Assembly (NCBI GenBank): GCA_047345645.1
Contig: JBLEFH010000007.1
Length of the DNA stretch: 64,000 nucleotides
Direction: 5' to 3' (one strand)
From: JBLEFH01 sp047345645
GTDB lineage: Bacteria > Pseudomonadota > Alphaproteobacteria > Rhodobacterales > Rhodobacteraceae
Position 1 is the stretch's first letter. Every line of letters begins with the position of its first letter. Shown piece by piece: positions 1-7,077 of the stretch. The notes beneath the pieces are model-generated. The model saw only the letters and a program-made list of their open reading frames with translations, did not search any database and was not told where the DNA came from. The position numbers were made by a program, and so were the translations under genes.

Positions 1-906
1 TGGGTGCGGGTGAGCCAGAACTGGGCCGGGGCTGGCTGGGGCGGTCAGGTGATCCCGCGCATCGGTATGGAGGTGATGGTGAGTTACCTCGACGGCGATC
101 CGGATCGGCCCGTGGTGACAGGCGTGGTGCCGAATGAGGCGCAGAAGGTGCCCTATGAGCTGCCCGCGAATAAGACGCGATCGACGTTTAGAACGAATAC
201 CCATAGGGGGCAATATTATGGCTTTAATGAACTGCGTTTGGAAGACCGAGAAAGGAATGAAGAGATTTTTATTCGAGCGCAGAAAGATCTCAATACGAAG
301 GTGAAACATAACCGAACCGATTTGACTGACCGCCACTCGCTCGAAGCGACCTTCGGAAAGTCCATCCGACGAATAGGTGATGACGAACTCGTTAGCATCG
401 GAGGGGGCTTTGCCATTGAGGTATCTTCTAACGAATTCGCTCGCCGTCTCACGGAGAGCTCTCGAAAACGGACCGATAACCTATCGTCGCTTTACTCAAA
501 GTTTGAGCATGCTCTAGAGTCGCCGGGAACAGGCAATATGCTTCTCGACATTGAAGGAAGTATGTCCATCAATACTGGAGAAAATCGCACGATCCGAGTT
601 GGGGGCGTCGAGAATAAGAACGTTACAGGGGTCTCGACTCATCGATCGAGTGGTGGCTTCCAGATCAATACCCCGCGCAAGTACTCCGTTGACGCGAACT
701 CAACGCTTTTGAACAGTGCTAAAACCCTGACCCTCTCAGTAGGAACCGCCCGAGTAACACTGCGCTCAGACGGAACTGCAACAATCTATGCCGACCAGAT
801 TACTTATGTTTCTAAGGGCGAAATGAACTTGGAAGCCAAGGGCAACATGCGCTTGACAGCAGGTGGATCGGTCACAATCAAAGGCAAGAAGATCGATCTG
901 AACTAA
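1..906 (+). CDS. vgrG: Type VI secretion tip protein VgrG, 3' part (5' end outside window)
   Basis: VgrG forms the trimeric spike tip of the T6SS and carries effectors and PAAR proteins. The window opens inside the gene: the frame is open from base 1 and the first residues read WVRVSQNWAG, typical of the gp5-like OB-fold, followed by IPRIGMEVMV and YLDGDPDRPVVTG (about residues 20-41). Residues 60-110 are the charged VgrG linker (NELRLEDRERNEEIFIRAQKD), then a repetitive beta-rich C-terminal needle ending in GGSVTIKGKKIDLN. The N-terminal gp27-like part is missing only because the window starts here. The next gene overlaps its stop by one base, suggesting co-translation. The C-terminal needle is shorter and less regular than usual and may be specific for the cargo encoded downstream. 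Confidence 0.93.
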   Translation, partial: WVRVSQNWAGAGWGGQVIPRIGMEVMVSYLDGDPDRPVVTGVVPNEAQKVPYELPANKTRSTFRTNTHRGQYYGFNELRLEDRERNEEIFIRAQKDLNTKVKHNRTDLTDRHSLEATFGKSIRRIGDDELVSIGGGFAIEVSSNEFARRLTESSRKRTDNLSSLYSKFEHALESPGTGNMLLDIEGSMSINTGENRTIRVGGVENKNVTGVSTHRSSGGFQINTPRKYSVDANSTLLNSAKTLTLSVGTARVTLRSDGTATIYADQITYVSKGEMNLEAKGNMRLTAGGSVTIKGKKIDLN

Positions 907-1238
907 TGATAGACAGAAACAAACCATTTCAATGCGATGTCTGTGACACCGAAGGGTTGCCCCCAGTATCAGCCTATGATGGGAAGCGTATTCCCGACAT
1001 ACCAAACGTAATTGAATGCGAAAACTGCGGGGCCGAGCATCGACTACGCAAAACAGTTCTGGCGACGGTCCAGCTGCGTAGCAATTTCTGGGAAGACTGG
1101 GTTTCGCCAAACCTAACCGCAGTCATTCTCACGCTTGGGCTCGCACTGATTCCGCTTTATGCGTTTTATCTGATCTCGAAGCTCGTCGGGCATCTACTCG
1201 GCCGGTTCTTTCATCTTTCAATTTACAAGCGGCCTTAG
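906..1238 (+). CDS. Small membrane protein with two CxxC pairs (T6SS cassette, unrecognised)
   Basis: 110 residues, start ATG overlapping the vgrG stop by one base. Two cysteine pairs, C10-x2-C13 and C38-x2-C41, look like a zinc ribbon. After a charged stretch, residues about 70-92 form one hydrophobic helix (LTAVILTLGLALIPLYAFYL) and the tail is basic. I do not recognise the family. The place between vgrG and a long unknown gene fits either an adaptor that loads the next protein onto VgrG or a membrane-bound immunity protein; the sequence does not decide between them. Translational coupling to vgrG is seen directly; the role is inferred. Confidence 0.7.
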   Translation: MIDRNKPFQCDVCDTEGLPPVSAYDGKRIPDIPNVIECENCGAEHRLRKTVLATVQLRSNFWEDWVSPNLTAVILTLGLALIPLYAFYLISKLVGHLLGRFFHLSIYKRP

Positions 1239-1250
1239 GGGGATAATGAC

Positions 1251-2417
1251 ATGCAGGATGGCTATATATCCGAGGACGGTGAATACAAGACGGGATCCCC
1301 GGGCATCTTCGGATCTCCGGTGCTCGTTCGTGAGGGGGACGAGGATTTTGCCGAGGTCGTATCGGGGTCTACCGAAAGATTGTTCATGTATGGACGCACA
1401 CACTCGGAAGTATTTCAGGAGTTTCTTAGCCAGCTGACAACACCTGAAGCGATCACGCAGTTTGGGCGCGGCTTTATATCATACCCTGACGATATCAGGT
1501 GGTTCCTTTACGGCGTTGCGGCCTATGCAAACCTTTTGGGGCCGGAGGCGAAGGGGCGAAACACTGAAACATTTCAACGCGTTTCTCAAGTCTTTGGAGG
1601 CGACGGAACGCCGTCAGCGCGCATGAAGTCCGCAGTTCTGTTCGGAGCGTATCTGAATCATACCCTTATGCGGAACGCTGCTGGCTTTTCGGGGCGTCTG
1701 GTGGGTGGCTTCACAACGAAACTTGTTCTGCAGATTGCCGCGAATCGATTCGGTGTTGGTTTCCTGAACCCTCAAGCTTATTGGCTGGAACGGAATCTCC
1801 CTTTTTTTCTAAGACCAATGTTTCTGATCGTAACGGCGGGATCGGTCGTAAGACTTGCTGAGAAGCATTTTGATCAGTACGGAGATTTGCAGAGTATGAG
1901 TCTGACCGACATACTCGTATCAGCGACAACAGGTCAGGACACGCCTGGAGACGGTGTGCGCTTCACGCAACAAACGGGCGCGGATCTGGCCAACAAATTG
2001 TCAAACGCATTGATGTTCTGCGACGCCGACATTCGCGAGGCCAACGATGTATCCTTTGGGGAGGGAACAGTTCGAGCGGATAGACTGACGCAAGAAATTG
2101 GTGAGCTACGATCACAAGCGTTTTCAATCGCGTCTGATCTGAGGTATGCATCCAATGACGACGAATTCTTTGATGCGATTGTTCGCGCGCATAACATTGC
2201 CGTAAAGGCACGACTTATGGGATGCGCTCACAATGGCTTGGAGACTTTCATAATTCTAATGGACCAGACTCTCATTTCTTGTATGAGCCTCCTACTGGAA
2301 GGTCTTAACGCAATATTGGAGTCGCAATCTGGGCATTACGAATACTGGAATATCGTCATACAGGACTTTGAAAATTTTAAAAACCTAAACAACCCTGAAT
2401 ATATTGAAGAAAATTAA
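1251..2417 (+). CDS. Unrecognised 388-residue protein behind vgrG, candidate T6SS cargo
   Basis: Start ATG preceded by AGGGGG about 9 bases upstream; the gene begins 12 bases after the previous stop. No known domain recognised. Residues about 1-50 are acidic and soluble. Residues about 125-205 hold several hydrophobic or amphipathic segments (KSAVLFGAYLNHTL, RLVGGFTTKLVLQIAA, PFFLRPMFLIVTAGSVV). The remainder is helical and acidic, with a late hydrophobic stretch (FIILMDQTLISCMSLLLEGL). There is no signal peptide. A vgrG-linked protein with central membrane-active helices could be a pore-forming effector, with the neighbouring small membrane proteins as immunity. That is inference from position and hydropathy only. 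GC content is lower than in the core genes. Confidence 0.7.
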   Translation: MQDGYISEDGEYKTGSPGIFGSPVLVREGDEDFAEVVSGSTERLFMYGRTHSEVFQEFLSQLTTPEAITQFGRGFISYPDDIRWFLYGVAAYANLLGPEAKGRNTETFQRVSQVFGGDGTPSARMKSAVLFGAYLNHTLMRNAAGFSGRLVGGFTTKLVLQIAANRFGVGFLNPQAYWLERNLPFFLRPMFLIVTAGSVVRLAEKHFDQYGDLQSMSLTDILVSATTGQDTPGDGVRFTQQTGADLANKLSNALMFCDADIREANDVSFGEGTVRADRLTQEIGELRSQAFSIASDLRYASNDDEFFDAIVRAHNIAVKARLMGCAHNGLETFIILMDQTLISCMSLLLEGLNAILESQSGHYEYWNIVIQDFENFKNLNNPEYIEEN

Positions 2418-2419
2418 AA

Positions 2420-2500
2420 ATATTGTCCGATAAATTAATTCAGAAGTGGATTATCATCCCGAAGGTAGGCCACAAACTGGGATATATTGTCCGGAAAATT
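2420..2500 (+). repeat. Imperfect direct repeat carrying two start-like regions
   Basis: ATATTGTCCG occurs at 2420-2429 and again at 2484-2493, followed by ATAAATT and GAAAATT respectively. Each copy contains a TTG start-like codon opening a short frame that begins LS(D/G)KL: 2423-2539 (38 codons, ends TAG) and 2487-2615 (42 codons). This looks like a partial tandem duplication of a gene start inside the T6SS cassette. Confidence 0.4.
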
Positions 2501-2615
2501 GGAGGATCAGCGATGGCGGAAAATCGTTGGAAATTCTAGCGCTATAGATTTAACCCCGGATCAAATAAAAGAATTTATGGAAACTTCGGAAAATTGCGGA
2601 CTAGCCGATGAGTAA
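2487..2615 (+). CDS. Possible 42-residue small ORF (remnant)
   Basis: An open frame from TTG 2487 to TAA 2613-2615 reads like a real protein end (SSAIDLTPDQIKEFMETSEN then CGLADE): acidic, helical and without rare-codon noise. A strong GGAGG at 2501-2505 lies 7 bases before an ATG at 2513, but that ATG is in another frame and stops after 8 codons (TAG 2537-2539). The arrangement suggests a small immunity-type gene disrupted by a one-base change, or a small TTG-start gene. Not recognised. Confidence 0.3.
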   Translation: MSGKLEDQRWRKIVGNSSAIDLTPDQIKEFMETSENCGLADE

Positions 2616-2692
2616 ATACTTGCAGAACTTGAAGTTATGTCTTTTTTATTGATTTATACACCACTTTTTTCAACTACATACGGTGGTTGTTC

Positions 2693-2905
2693 ATGCGTAA
2701 TTTTATGTACTATCTATACAGGTTAATATTCGTCTATACCCCAATGGGGGCAGCGCCAACAGCTGGAATTTTTGTGCTTTTTTATTGGGGATGGATTCAG
2801 TTTTTTATGTTCGTGGGAGCGTGTTTGATCATTTCGGTAATAGCGGAAGCTTCACGAGGACGGGTTGCGAAAATCTTGGGCGTGAGAGATGATGATTCCG
2901 TGTAA
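2693..2905 (+). CDS. Small two-helix membrane protein (T6SS cassette, unrecognised)
   Basis: 70 residues from ATG 2693; a TTG two codons upstream is possible. Nearly all of it is hydrophobic: about residues 4-25 (MYYLYRLIFVYTPMGAAPTAG) and 28-48 (FYWGWIQFFMFVGACLIISV), then a polar tail ending DDDSV. The gene is AT-rich like its surroundings. A tiny inner-membrane protein just after the 388-residue protein with membrane-active segments is what one would expect of an immunity protein against a pore former, but no homology supports this and the ribosome-binding site is weak. Confidence 0.45.
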   Translation: MRNFMYYLYRLIFVYTPMGAAPTAGIFVLFYWGWIQFFMFVGACLIISVIAEASRGRVAKILGVRDDDSV

Positions 2906-3114
2906 AAACTCACTAAATTGCACCTATATTTTTCGTTGTTTTGGCTGTGCAGAGCTATTTTGTGTGGCCTTAAGTGCTTCGTGCATCGCTCTTACTGGAA
3001 CGTGTCGGAGTAGCGGTTTTAAAATTGATGGGACTATATATAAATCATTCAGGCGACCATGAATCTGGCTCGCGATATAAAGTAGCGCTAAATCTTCGAG
3101 ATGGAGACGGATTA

Positions 3115-3411
3115 ATGCCCTCAGCATGCCGCAAAACAGACATTGGCGCAGGCCATGACAAATGCCCGGACAGTCCGGCGATTGCGGGAAGCCCGGATGT
3201 GGAGGTGAATGGCCTTCCGGCGCTTCGTGTTGGCGATGCGCTGGAGGTGCATGGCTGCTCCAGGCATAAGCCGCATGGCAGGGCGGTTGATGCGGGATCT
3301 GCGACGGTTTTCGTCAATGGCAAACCGCTCGCGCGAGTTGGCGATGCGATAGATTGCGGCGGCGAAATGGCACAAGGCTCGCCTGACGTGTTTGCGGATG
3401 ATAATCTCTGA
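3115..3411 (+). CDS. PAAR-domain protein (T6SS spike tip)
   Basis: 98 residues. The whole protein is a PAAR fold: it begins MPSACRKTDIGAGHDKC, continues SPAIAGSPDVEVNGLPALRVGD, then CSRHKPHGRAVDAGSATVFVNGKP in separate blocks, and ends CGGEMAQGSPDVFADDNL. The repeated (V/F)NG(L/K)PxxRVGD pattern and spaced Cys/His residues are the PAAR hallmark; PAAR proteins sharpen the VgrG trimer and carry effectors. I chose ATG 3115 because GGAGA lies 7 bases upstream and the PAAR homology starts exactly there; the frame is open to GTG 2974 but the extra 47 residues look like none of the family. It ends right at the truncated DUF2169 remnant. Confidence 0.85.
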   Translation: MPSACRKTDIGAGHDKCPDSPAIAGSPDVEVNGLPALRVGDALEVHGCSRHKPHGRAVDAGSATVFVNGKPLARVGDAIDCGGEMAQGSPDVFADDNL

Positions 3412-3941
3412 AAAACGCGACCGCCGAGCATGTTCCGATCTCCCTCGACCTTAAAGCTCCATCCGCGCCGCAAGGATACGGGCCGATCCCGCCCTGGTGG
3501 CAGGCGCGTAGTCAGTATGCGGGCACTTATGATGAGAGCTGGGAAGTATCGCGAAGTCCGCGCCTTCCAGAGGATTTCGATTACCGTTTCTATCAGGTGG
3601 TCCATCCCAATCTGATTTTGAAAAATTACCTCAAGCCGCAGCAGAATATCCGCATGGTTGGTCTGGTGCCGGGTTGCCAATATCTTGATGTTTCGCTTCC
3701 GGACATCGCGCCCTGGGCCAAGTTCTCCTTCAATGATGGCCGCGAGGTCAATGTCTGTTTGAACTGTGATGGCCTTCATCTCGATATGCGTGAAGATGTC
3801 TGGTGGCTTGACCTGACATGGCGCTGCTGGATGGAGATCTGCCCAGCCTTTTATCGCGTTGACCTGTATGAAAGGCAGACTGCCCCGGAACAGGACATGG
3901 TTTGGTCAGCGCAGGATCACCTTACGACGGAGGCCCCATGA
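3412..3941 (+). pseudogene. DUF2169 T6SS adaptor, N-terminally truncated remnant
   Basis: DUF2169 proteins act with VgrG/PAAR to load T6SS effectors and are normally over 300 residues. Here only the C-terminal half is present: the frame reads PPWWQARSQYAGTYDESW, then RLPEDFDYRFYQVVHPNLI and later YERQTAPEQDMVW, all typical of the second half. In that frame the nearest upstream stop is TAA 3402-3404, and between it and GTG 3597 there is no ATG, GTG or TTG. Homology runs upstream of GTG 3597 to about 3420, so the normal start has been lost. The remnant begins within a few bases of the PAAR stop, indicating a deletion or recombination that joined the 3' end of a PAAR gene to the middle of DUF2169. 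Its stop overlaps the next start (ATGA). Confidence 0.75.
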
Positions 3942-4369
3942 GTATCCCGCGCGAAGGCAGCCGCGACACAGGCAAAGGGATTATCATTTCCCTGACGCCG
4001 GATGTGTGCCGCACGCCTGTTGGCAACTCGACGCCCGCCATTCCCTATTCCGTCTACCCAATACAGGAGGAGGACGCCAATACCTGTGCCACAGTTCGGA
4101 TGACGGGTCAGCGCGCGCACAACCTGGGGTCTCTAGTCACGCAGACCCATGGCGATGAGCCGGGCCGGGCGCTTGGCGTGCGGTCGGGCACGGTTGGCGC
4201 GGCGGTTGAGCCCAAGGGGCATTCCTCAACGGTGCGGTTCGAGGGTAAATGGGCCGTGCGTCATGGCGATGAATGGTGGATGAACAGCCGCAACACAGTC
4301 GGCAAGCTACAATGGGTTGAGAGCACGGAAATGTTAGCGGCCACTCCTGCGATTGAGTTGACGCATTAG
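3938..4369 (+). CDS. DUF4150 (PAAR-like) protein; in-frame TAG near its 3' end
   Basis: 143 residues. DUF4150 is a PAAR-like spike domain usually encoded between DUF2169 and the effector, as here. The start ATG overlaps the DUF2169 stop as ATGA. Recognisable blocks are LTPDVCRTPVGNSTPAIPY near the N terminus, RVTMTGQ-like VRMTGQRAHNLGS in the middle and HGDEWWMNSRNTVGKL near the end. The frame is closed by TAG 4367-4369, but the same frame then stays open for 28 sensible codons (PESQLSKDSIAGLAEVRAAI, then AAMLKAKL) up to TGA 4454-4456, which overlaps the next ATG as ATGA. The longer reading restores stop/start coupling, so the TAG may be a recent nonsense mutation that removes only a tail. 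Confidence 0.8.
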   Translation: MSIPREGSRDTGKGIIISLTPDVCRTPVGNSTPAIPYSVYPIQEEDANTCATVRMTGQRAHNLGSLVTQTHGDEPGRALGVRSGTVGAAVEPKGHSSTVRFEGKWAVRHGDEWWMNSRNTVGKLQWVESTEMLAATPAIELTH

Positions 4370-4452
4370 CCAGAGAGCCAGCTTTCAAAGGACTCCATTG
4401 CTGGTTTGGCAGAGGTTCGCGCTGCAATTGCCGCTATGCTCAAGGCCAAATT

Positions 4453-5305
4453 ATGAACACTGCATCGATTCCCTATCCTATCGAAGCTGAAGTCGCAGAT
4501 TTTGTTCGTCGGAATCTGGCCAATAGGATTGGGCGCATCCCTGCACTTAGATCGACCACGGCAAATCCCATAATCTTAGCAATAACGCTGGCTTTGATCC
4601 CGACGGCGGCGGGCCAGAATTCAGATATGGCAGACCCGAGTGAATGGCTGTCGCAAAGCCAACGGGACTGGGCAATAGCGCAAAGCGATTTGCATAATTT
4701 GCCCGATGGCTGGCTGGAGCAAAGCCTTGCAAATTATCACCCCCATCAGTTGACTCAGGATCCAAATTACATCCTGACTGAGCAGGATTACAATCAGGTT
4801 CTGGAGGAGACGCTCCAGCAGGCCCAATCCTCCGGGGTAATCGCCGCGGCCCCAAGCGGGCCCTACAGATAACAACGTGCGGATCACAGGCACTCTCGCG
4901 ACTACGCTTGGAGCCTGTGCTGCTCTTGCCTGTCCGCCTAAAATTGGGAAATATCGCGGTGGAGCGCATGGCTGTACACGCCAGCCCACTGGAGACGGAC
5001 TGGATAGTCACCATATGCCCGCAGATTCCGTTACGGTCATGCAACCCGCAATGGGTCCGGCGATACAGATGGAGCCTTCGGATCACCGTGCGACTTCATC
5101 TTACGGCGCGCGACGCGGAGACCCCAGATACGCCGCTCAAACAGCTTTGGTGGCGAATGGTAATGCAGTGGGTGCGCTCATGATGGATGTTCGCGAAGTG
5201 AGAAGTATCGCTGCATCGGCGGGCGACCCGACGAGATACGAGGCGGCGATTGCACTGACGCTTCTATATGCTAGATGCCTTCAGGGTGCCGATTTGTTGA
5301 GATAG
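4453..5305 (+). pseudogene. T6SS effector with C-terminal Tox-SHH nuclease domain, frameshifted
   Basis: Two adjoining frames form one gene. Frame A (4453-4872, 139 codons) starts at an ATGA overlap and ends ...SSGVIAAAPSGPYR then TAA. Frame B is open from just after a TAA at 4838-4840 and reads PTDNNVRITGTLATTLGACA into the toxin domain, ending at TAG 5303-5305. Removing one C from the GGGCCCT at 4858-4864 joins ...PSGP to TDNNV without loss, giving a protein of about 283 residues. Frame A has a hydrophobic segment (IILAITLALIPTAAG) and a Q/L-rich helical stretch; frame B carries the nuclease. As written, the effector is cut before its toxin. A sequencing error or ribosomal slippage is possible. 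Immediately upstream is DUF4150, downstream a probable immunity gene. Confidence 0.7.
4877..5305 (+). other. Tox-SHH (HNH/endonuclease VII-type) toxin domain
   Basis: This is the toxin half of the effector above, which could be translated separately only from GTG 4877. The key block is GLDSHHMPA, the SHH signature that names the Tox-SHH family of polymorphic toxins, followed by MGPAIQMEPSDHRATSSYG, a conserved second block with a further D-H pair. The C-terminal part is helical. Known members of this fold are metal-dependent nucleases delivered by bacterial secretion systems. A pair of cysteines and basic residues precede the SHH motif. The assignment rests on motif recall rather than a search. 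Confidence 0.65.
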
Positions 5306-5314
5306 GGAAATTCT

Positions 5315-5947
5315 ATGGAAGATCAAGATTGGACACTTAAACCTCTGATTGGGCTTGGGACTGTGGCGTTTGGCCGGACATTATCGGAGTTCGAAGTCAA
5401 TCAACAAGGTTTTGGTCCGATTGAACGTAAGGTGGATCGTGGAGGAATATTCTCAGTTGATCAGATGCCTGAGTCCGAAATTCGCGAATTGATAGAAGTG
5501 ATGGGCGAAGATGGTGCAAAGGAAGTTCTAGATAGCATGAGGCAGGCTGATTCTAACCTTACTGGCTTGGTTGACGTCTTTCTGCCGAATGGGCTTCGGG
5601 CTAGCTTTCTGAACGGCGCGTTATTTTCATTTCAAGTTGACTATAATGCTGAACGTCTCCAGTACGACGAGCATGAGTTTTTCAGATCTGATCCCCTACC
5701 TGCTTTGATTGCTCTGCAAAATGCAAATGATGAGCCTGCGTTTGTCGAGGAAAATAGTCTATGGTTCGATAAACTCAAAGTTCACGTGTTCGGCTTTCTC
5801 GAACTGAATGCAAGCGGTCATCTGGTACGGCGCGTGACCAGCGATGAGCAAGGTGGTGATCGAGCCGTTGCTTGGGGAACTGAAATACTGATAGAGGCCA
5901 ACGCCTTGGCTAATTATAGGCCGATGACTATTCCTAGCACGCTATAA
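5315..5947 (+). CDS. Probable immunity protein next to Tox-SHH effector (unrecognised)
   Basis: 210 residues, cytoplasmic, acidic, no signal peptide or membrane segment. The start ATG lies 10 bases after the toxin stop with GGGA upstream. I recognise no domain; the protein is mixed alpha/beta with many aromatic and acidic residues (for example SVDQMPESEIRELIEVMGED around residues 48-67). A gene directly following a nuclease toxin on the same strand is usually its immunity protein, which would bind the toxin in the cytoplasm. The AT-rich codon use matches the toxin region and not the core genome, consistent with transfer as one cassette. Confidence 0.65.
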   Translation: MEDQDWTLKPLIGLGTVAFGRTLSEFEVNQQGFGPIERKVDRGGIFSVDQMPESEIRELIEVMGEDGAKEVLDSMRQADSNLTGLVDVFLPNGLRASFLNGALFSFQVDYNAERLQYDEHEFFRSDPLPALIALQNANDEPAFVEENSLWFDKLKVHVFGFLELNASGHLVRRVTSDEQGGDRAVAWGTEILIEANALANYRPMTIPSTL

Positions 5948-6102
5948 TTTCCAGATAATCTATGACTGATCAACTTGCCGTAGTTGCGAGTAAGTTGGAT
6001 GCTTTGACGGTCCCGTCAGTCAGGGCATGTTTACAGCGATTGAAATAAAAATGGATAGGATGGCGTATATCTAATCAATAAGATCAGTTTTTGGAGGGTG
6101 AT

Positions 6103-7068
6103 TTGCGGCTAAGTTCGATACGAGAATTTGATATAGGTATAGGCAAGGGACGTTTTAGGCAAACGACTGGCTGTATCTTGGGGCCAGATCTATATTACGC
6201 GACGCTACGCCCAGAGGGCGCAGAACCCAATGACGGAGAAGATATACTGGTTCTTCGAGATGATCGGTTTGGAGAGGGGTTTCAGAAAGTCGATCTCGAT
6301 ATGCAATGGCCTGCGGCTATGATTGGTGGAGGACTTCTCGAAGATCGCGCCAACGCGATCTTATTGCTTCATGAGGGGTATGTTCTGTTCATACGTGACG
6401 GCCATATCGATATTGAAAAAATACCAGATGTTGGGAATTTTTCTGATAATCCAAATGATTTCGGCGACGTTTCTGCGATGGCCATTCATGATGGTAAGCT
6501 TTTCGTTGCCGGAAGTGATGGGCGCATTTTCTCGCGGATAGGCGTTTCTGAATGGATTACTTTGCTAGATGGAGATGAAAACAGCGAAGTTTTCTTTACG
6601 ACAATTTGTATTGATGGTGCTGGCGGTATCGTAGCGGCGGGTGAGAAAGATTATAGAGGCGTAATCTTGGAATACGCCGTCAATGGGCAGGCAAAATGGA
6701 TCGATACAGGATCGCAATCACTTATTGCCTCAACAATAGATGGGCAGGGTCGAATATGGCTTTGCGGATGGTCTGGCGCGCTTTGGTTCGGAGATGTGGA
6801 AAACGGTATGCATAGTATGCCGGTCCGAGTAGAGGGTGATTTTGTTGCGATTGGTCACCACGCTAACACTTTATTCATTGCTGGTTCAGGCACAAATTTA
6901 TGGAAACTGGAAGAGGATGAAATCCGCGAAGTATCAGCCCCTCTTGGAAGTGCTCCGCTTGCCGTGATTTCTTTTGAGAATATGGATTTGGGGCTGAGTG
7001 CTCAAGGTGAGAATGGTTTTGGGGTTTTTGACGGTATGCAGTGGAACCGAATTAATGTTCCATGGTAA
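6103..7068 (+). CDS. Propeller-like repeat protein, copy 1 (T6SS island, unrecognised)
   Basis: 321 residues from TTG 6103. GGAGGG at 6093-6098 sits 4 bases before this TTG and inside the frame of the alternative TTG 6091, so 6103 is preferred. Repeats of about 45-50 residues carry short aromatic-DG turns such as AIHDGKLFVAGSDGRIFSR, TIDGQGRIWLCGWSGALWF and GFGVFDGMQWNRINVPW, suggesting a beta-propeller. No signal peptide or membrane segment. The neighbouring gene is a paralogue of the same length and with the same W-N-x-I-x-V-P-W ending. Duplicated genes directly after a toxin/immunity pair are often immunity proteins, but this is inference. Low GC. Confidence 0.75.
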   Translation: MRLSSIREFDIGIGKGRFRQTTGCILGPDLYYATLRPEGAEPNDGEDILVLRDDRFGEGFQKVDLDMQWPAAMIGGGLLEDRANAILLLHEGYVLFIRDGHIDIEKIPDVGNFSDNPNDFGDVSAMAIHDGKLFVAGSDGRIFSRIGVSEWITLLDGDENSEVFFTTICIDGAGGIVAAGEKDYRGVILEYAVNGQAKWIDTGSQSLIASTIDGQGRIWLCGWSGALWFGDVENGMHSMPVRVEGDFVAIGHHANTLFIAGSGTNLWKLEEDEIREVSAPLGSAPLAVISFENMDLGLSAQGENGFGVFDGMQWNRINVPW

Positions 7069-7077
7069 ATTTATTTA

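Noticed and set aside
4908..5183. 91-codon frame overlapping the Tox-SHH domain
   Set aside because: Competes with the frame carrying the SHH motif and has no features of its own.
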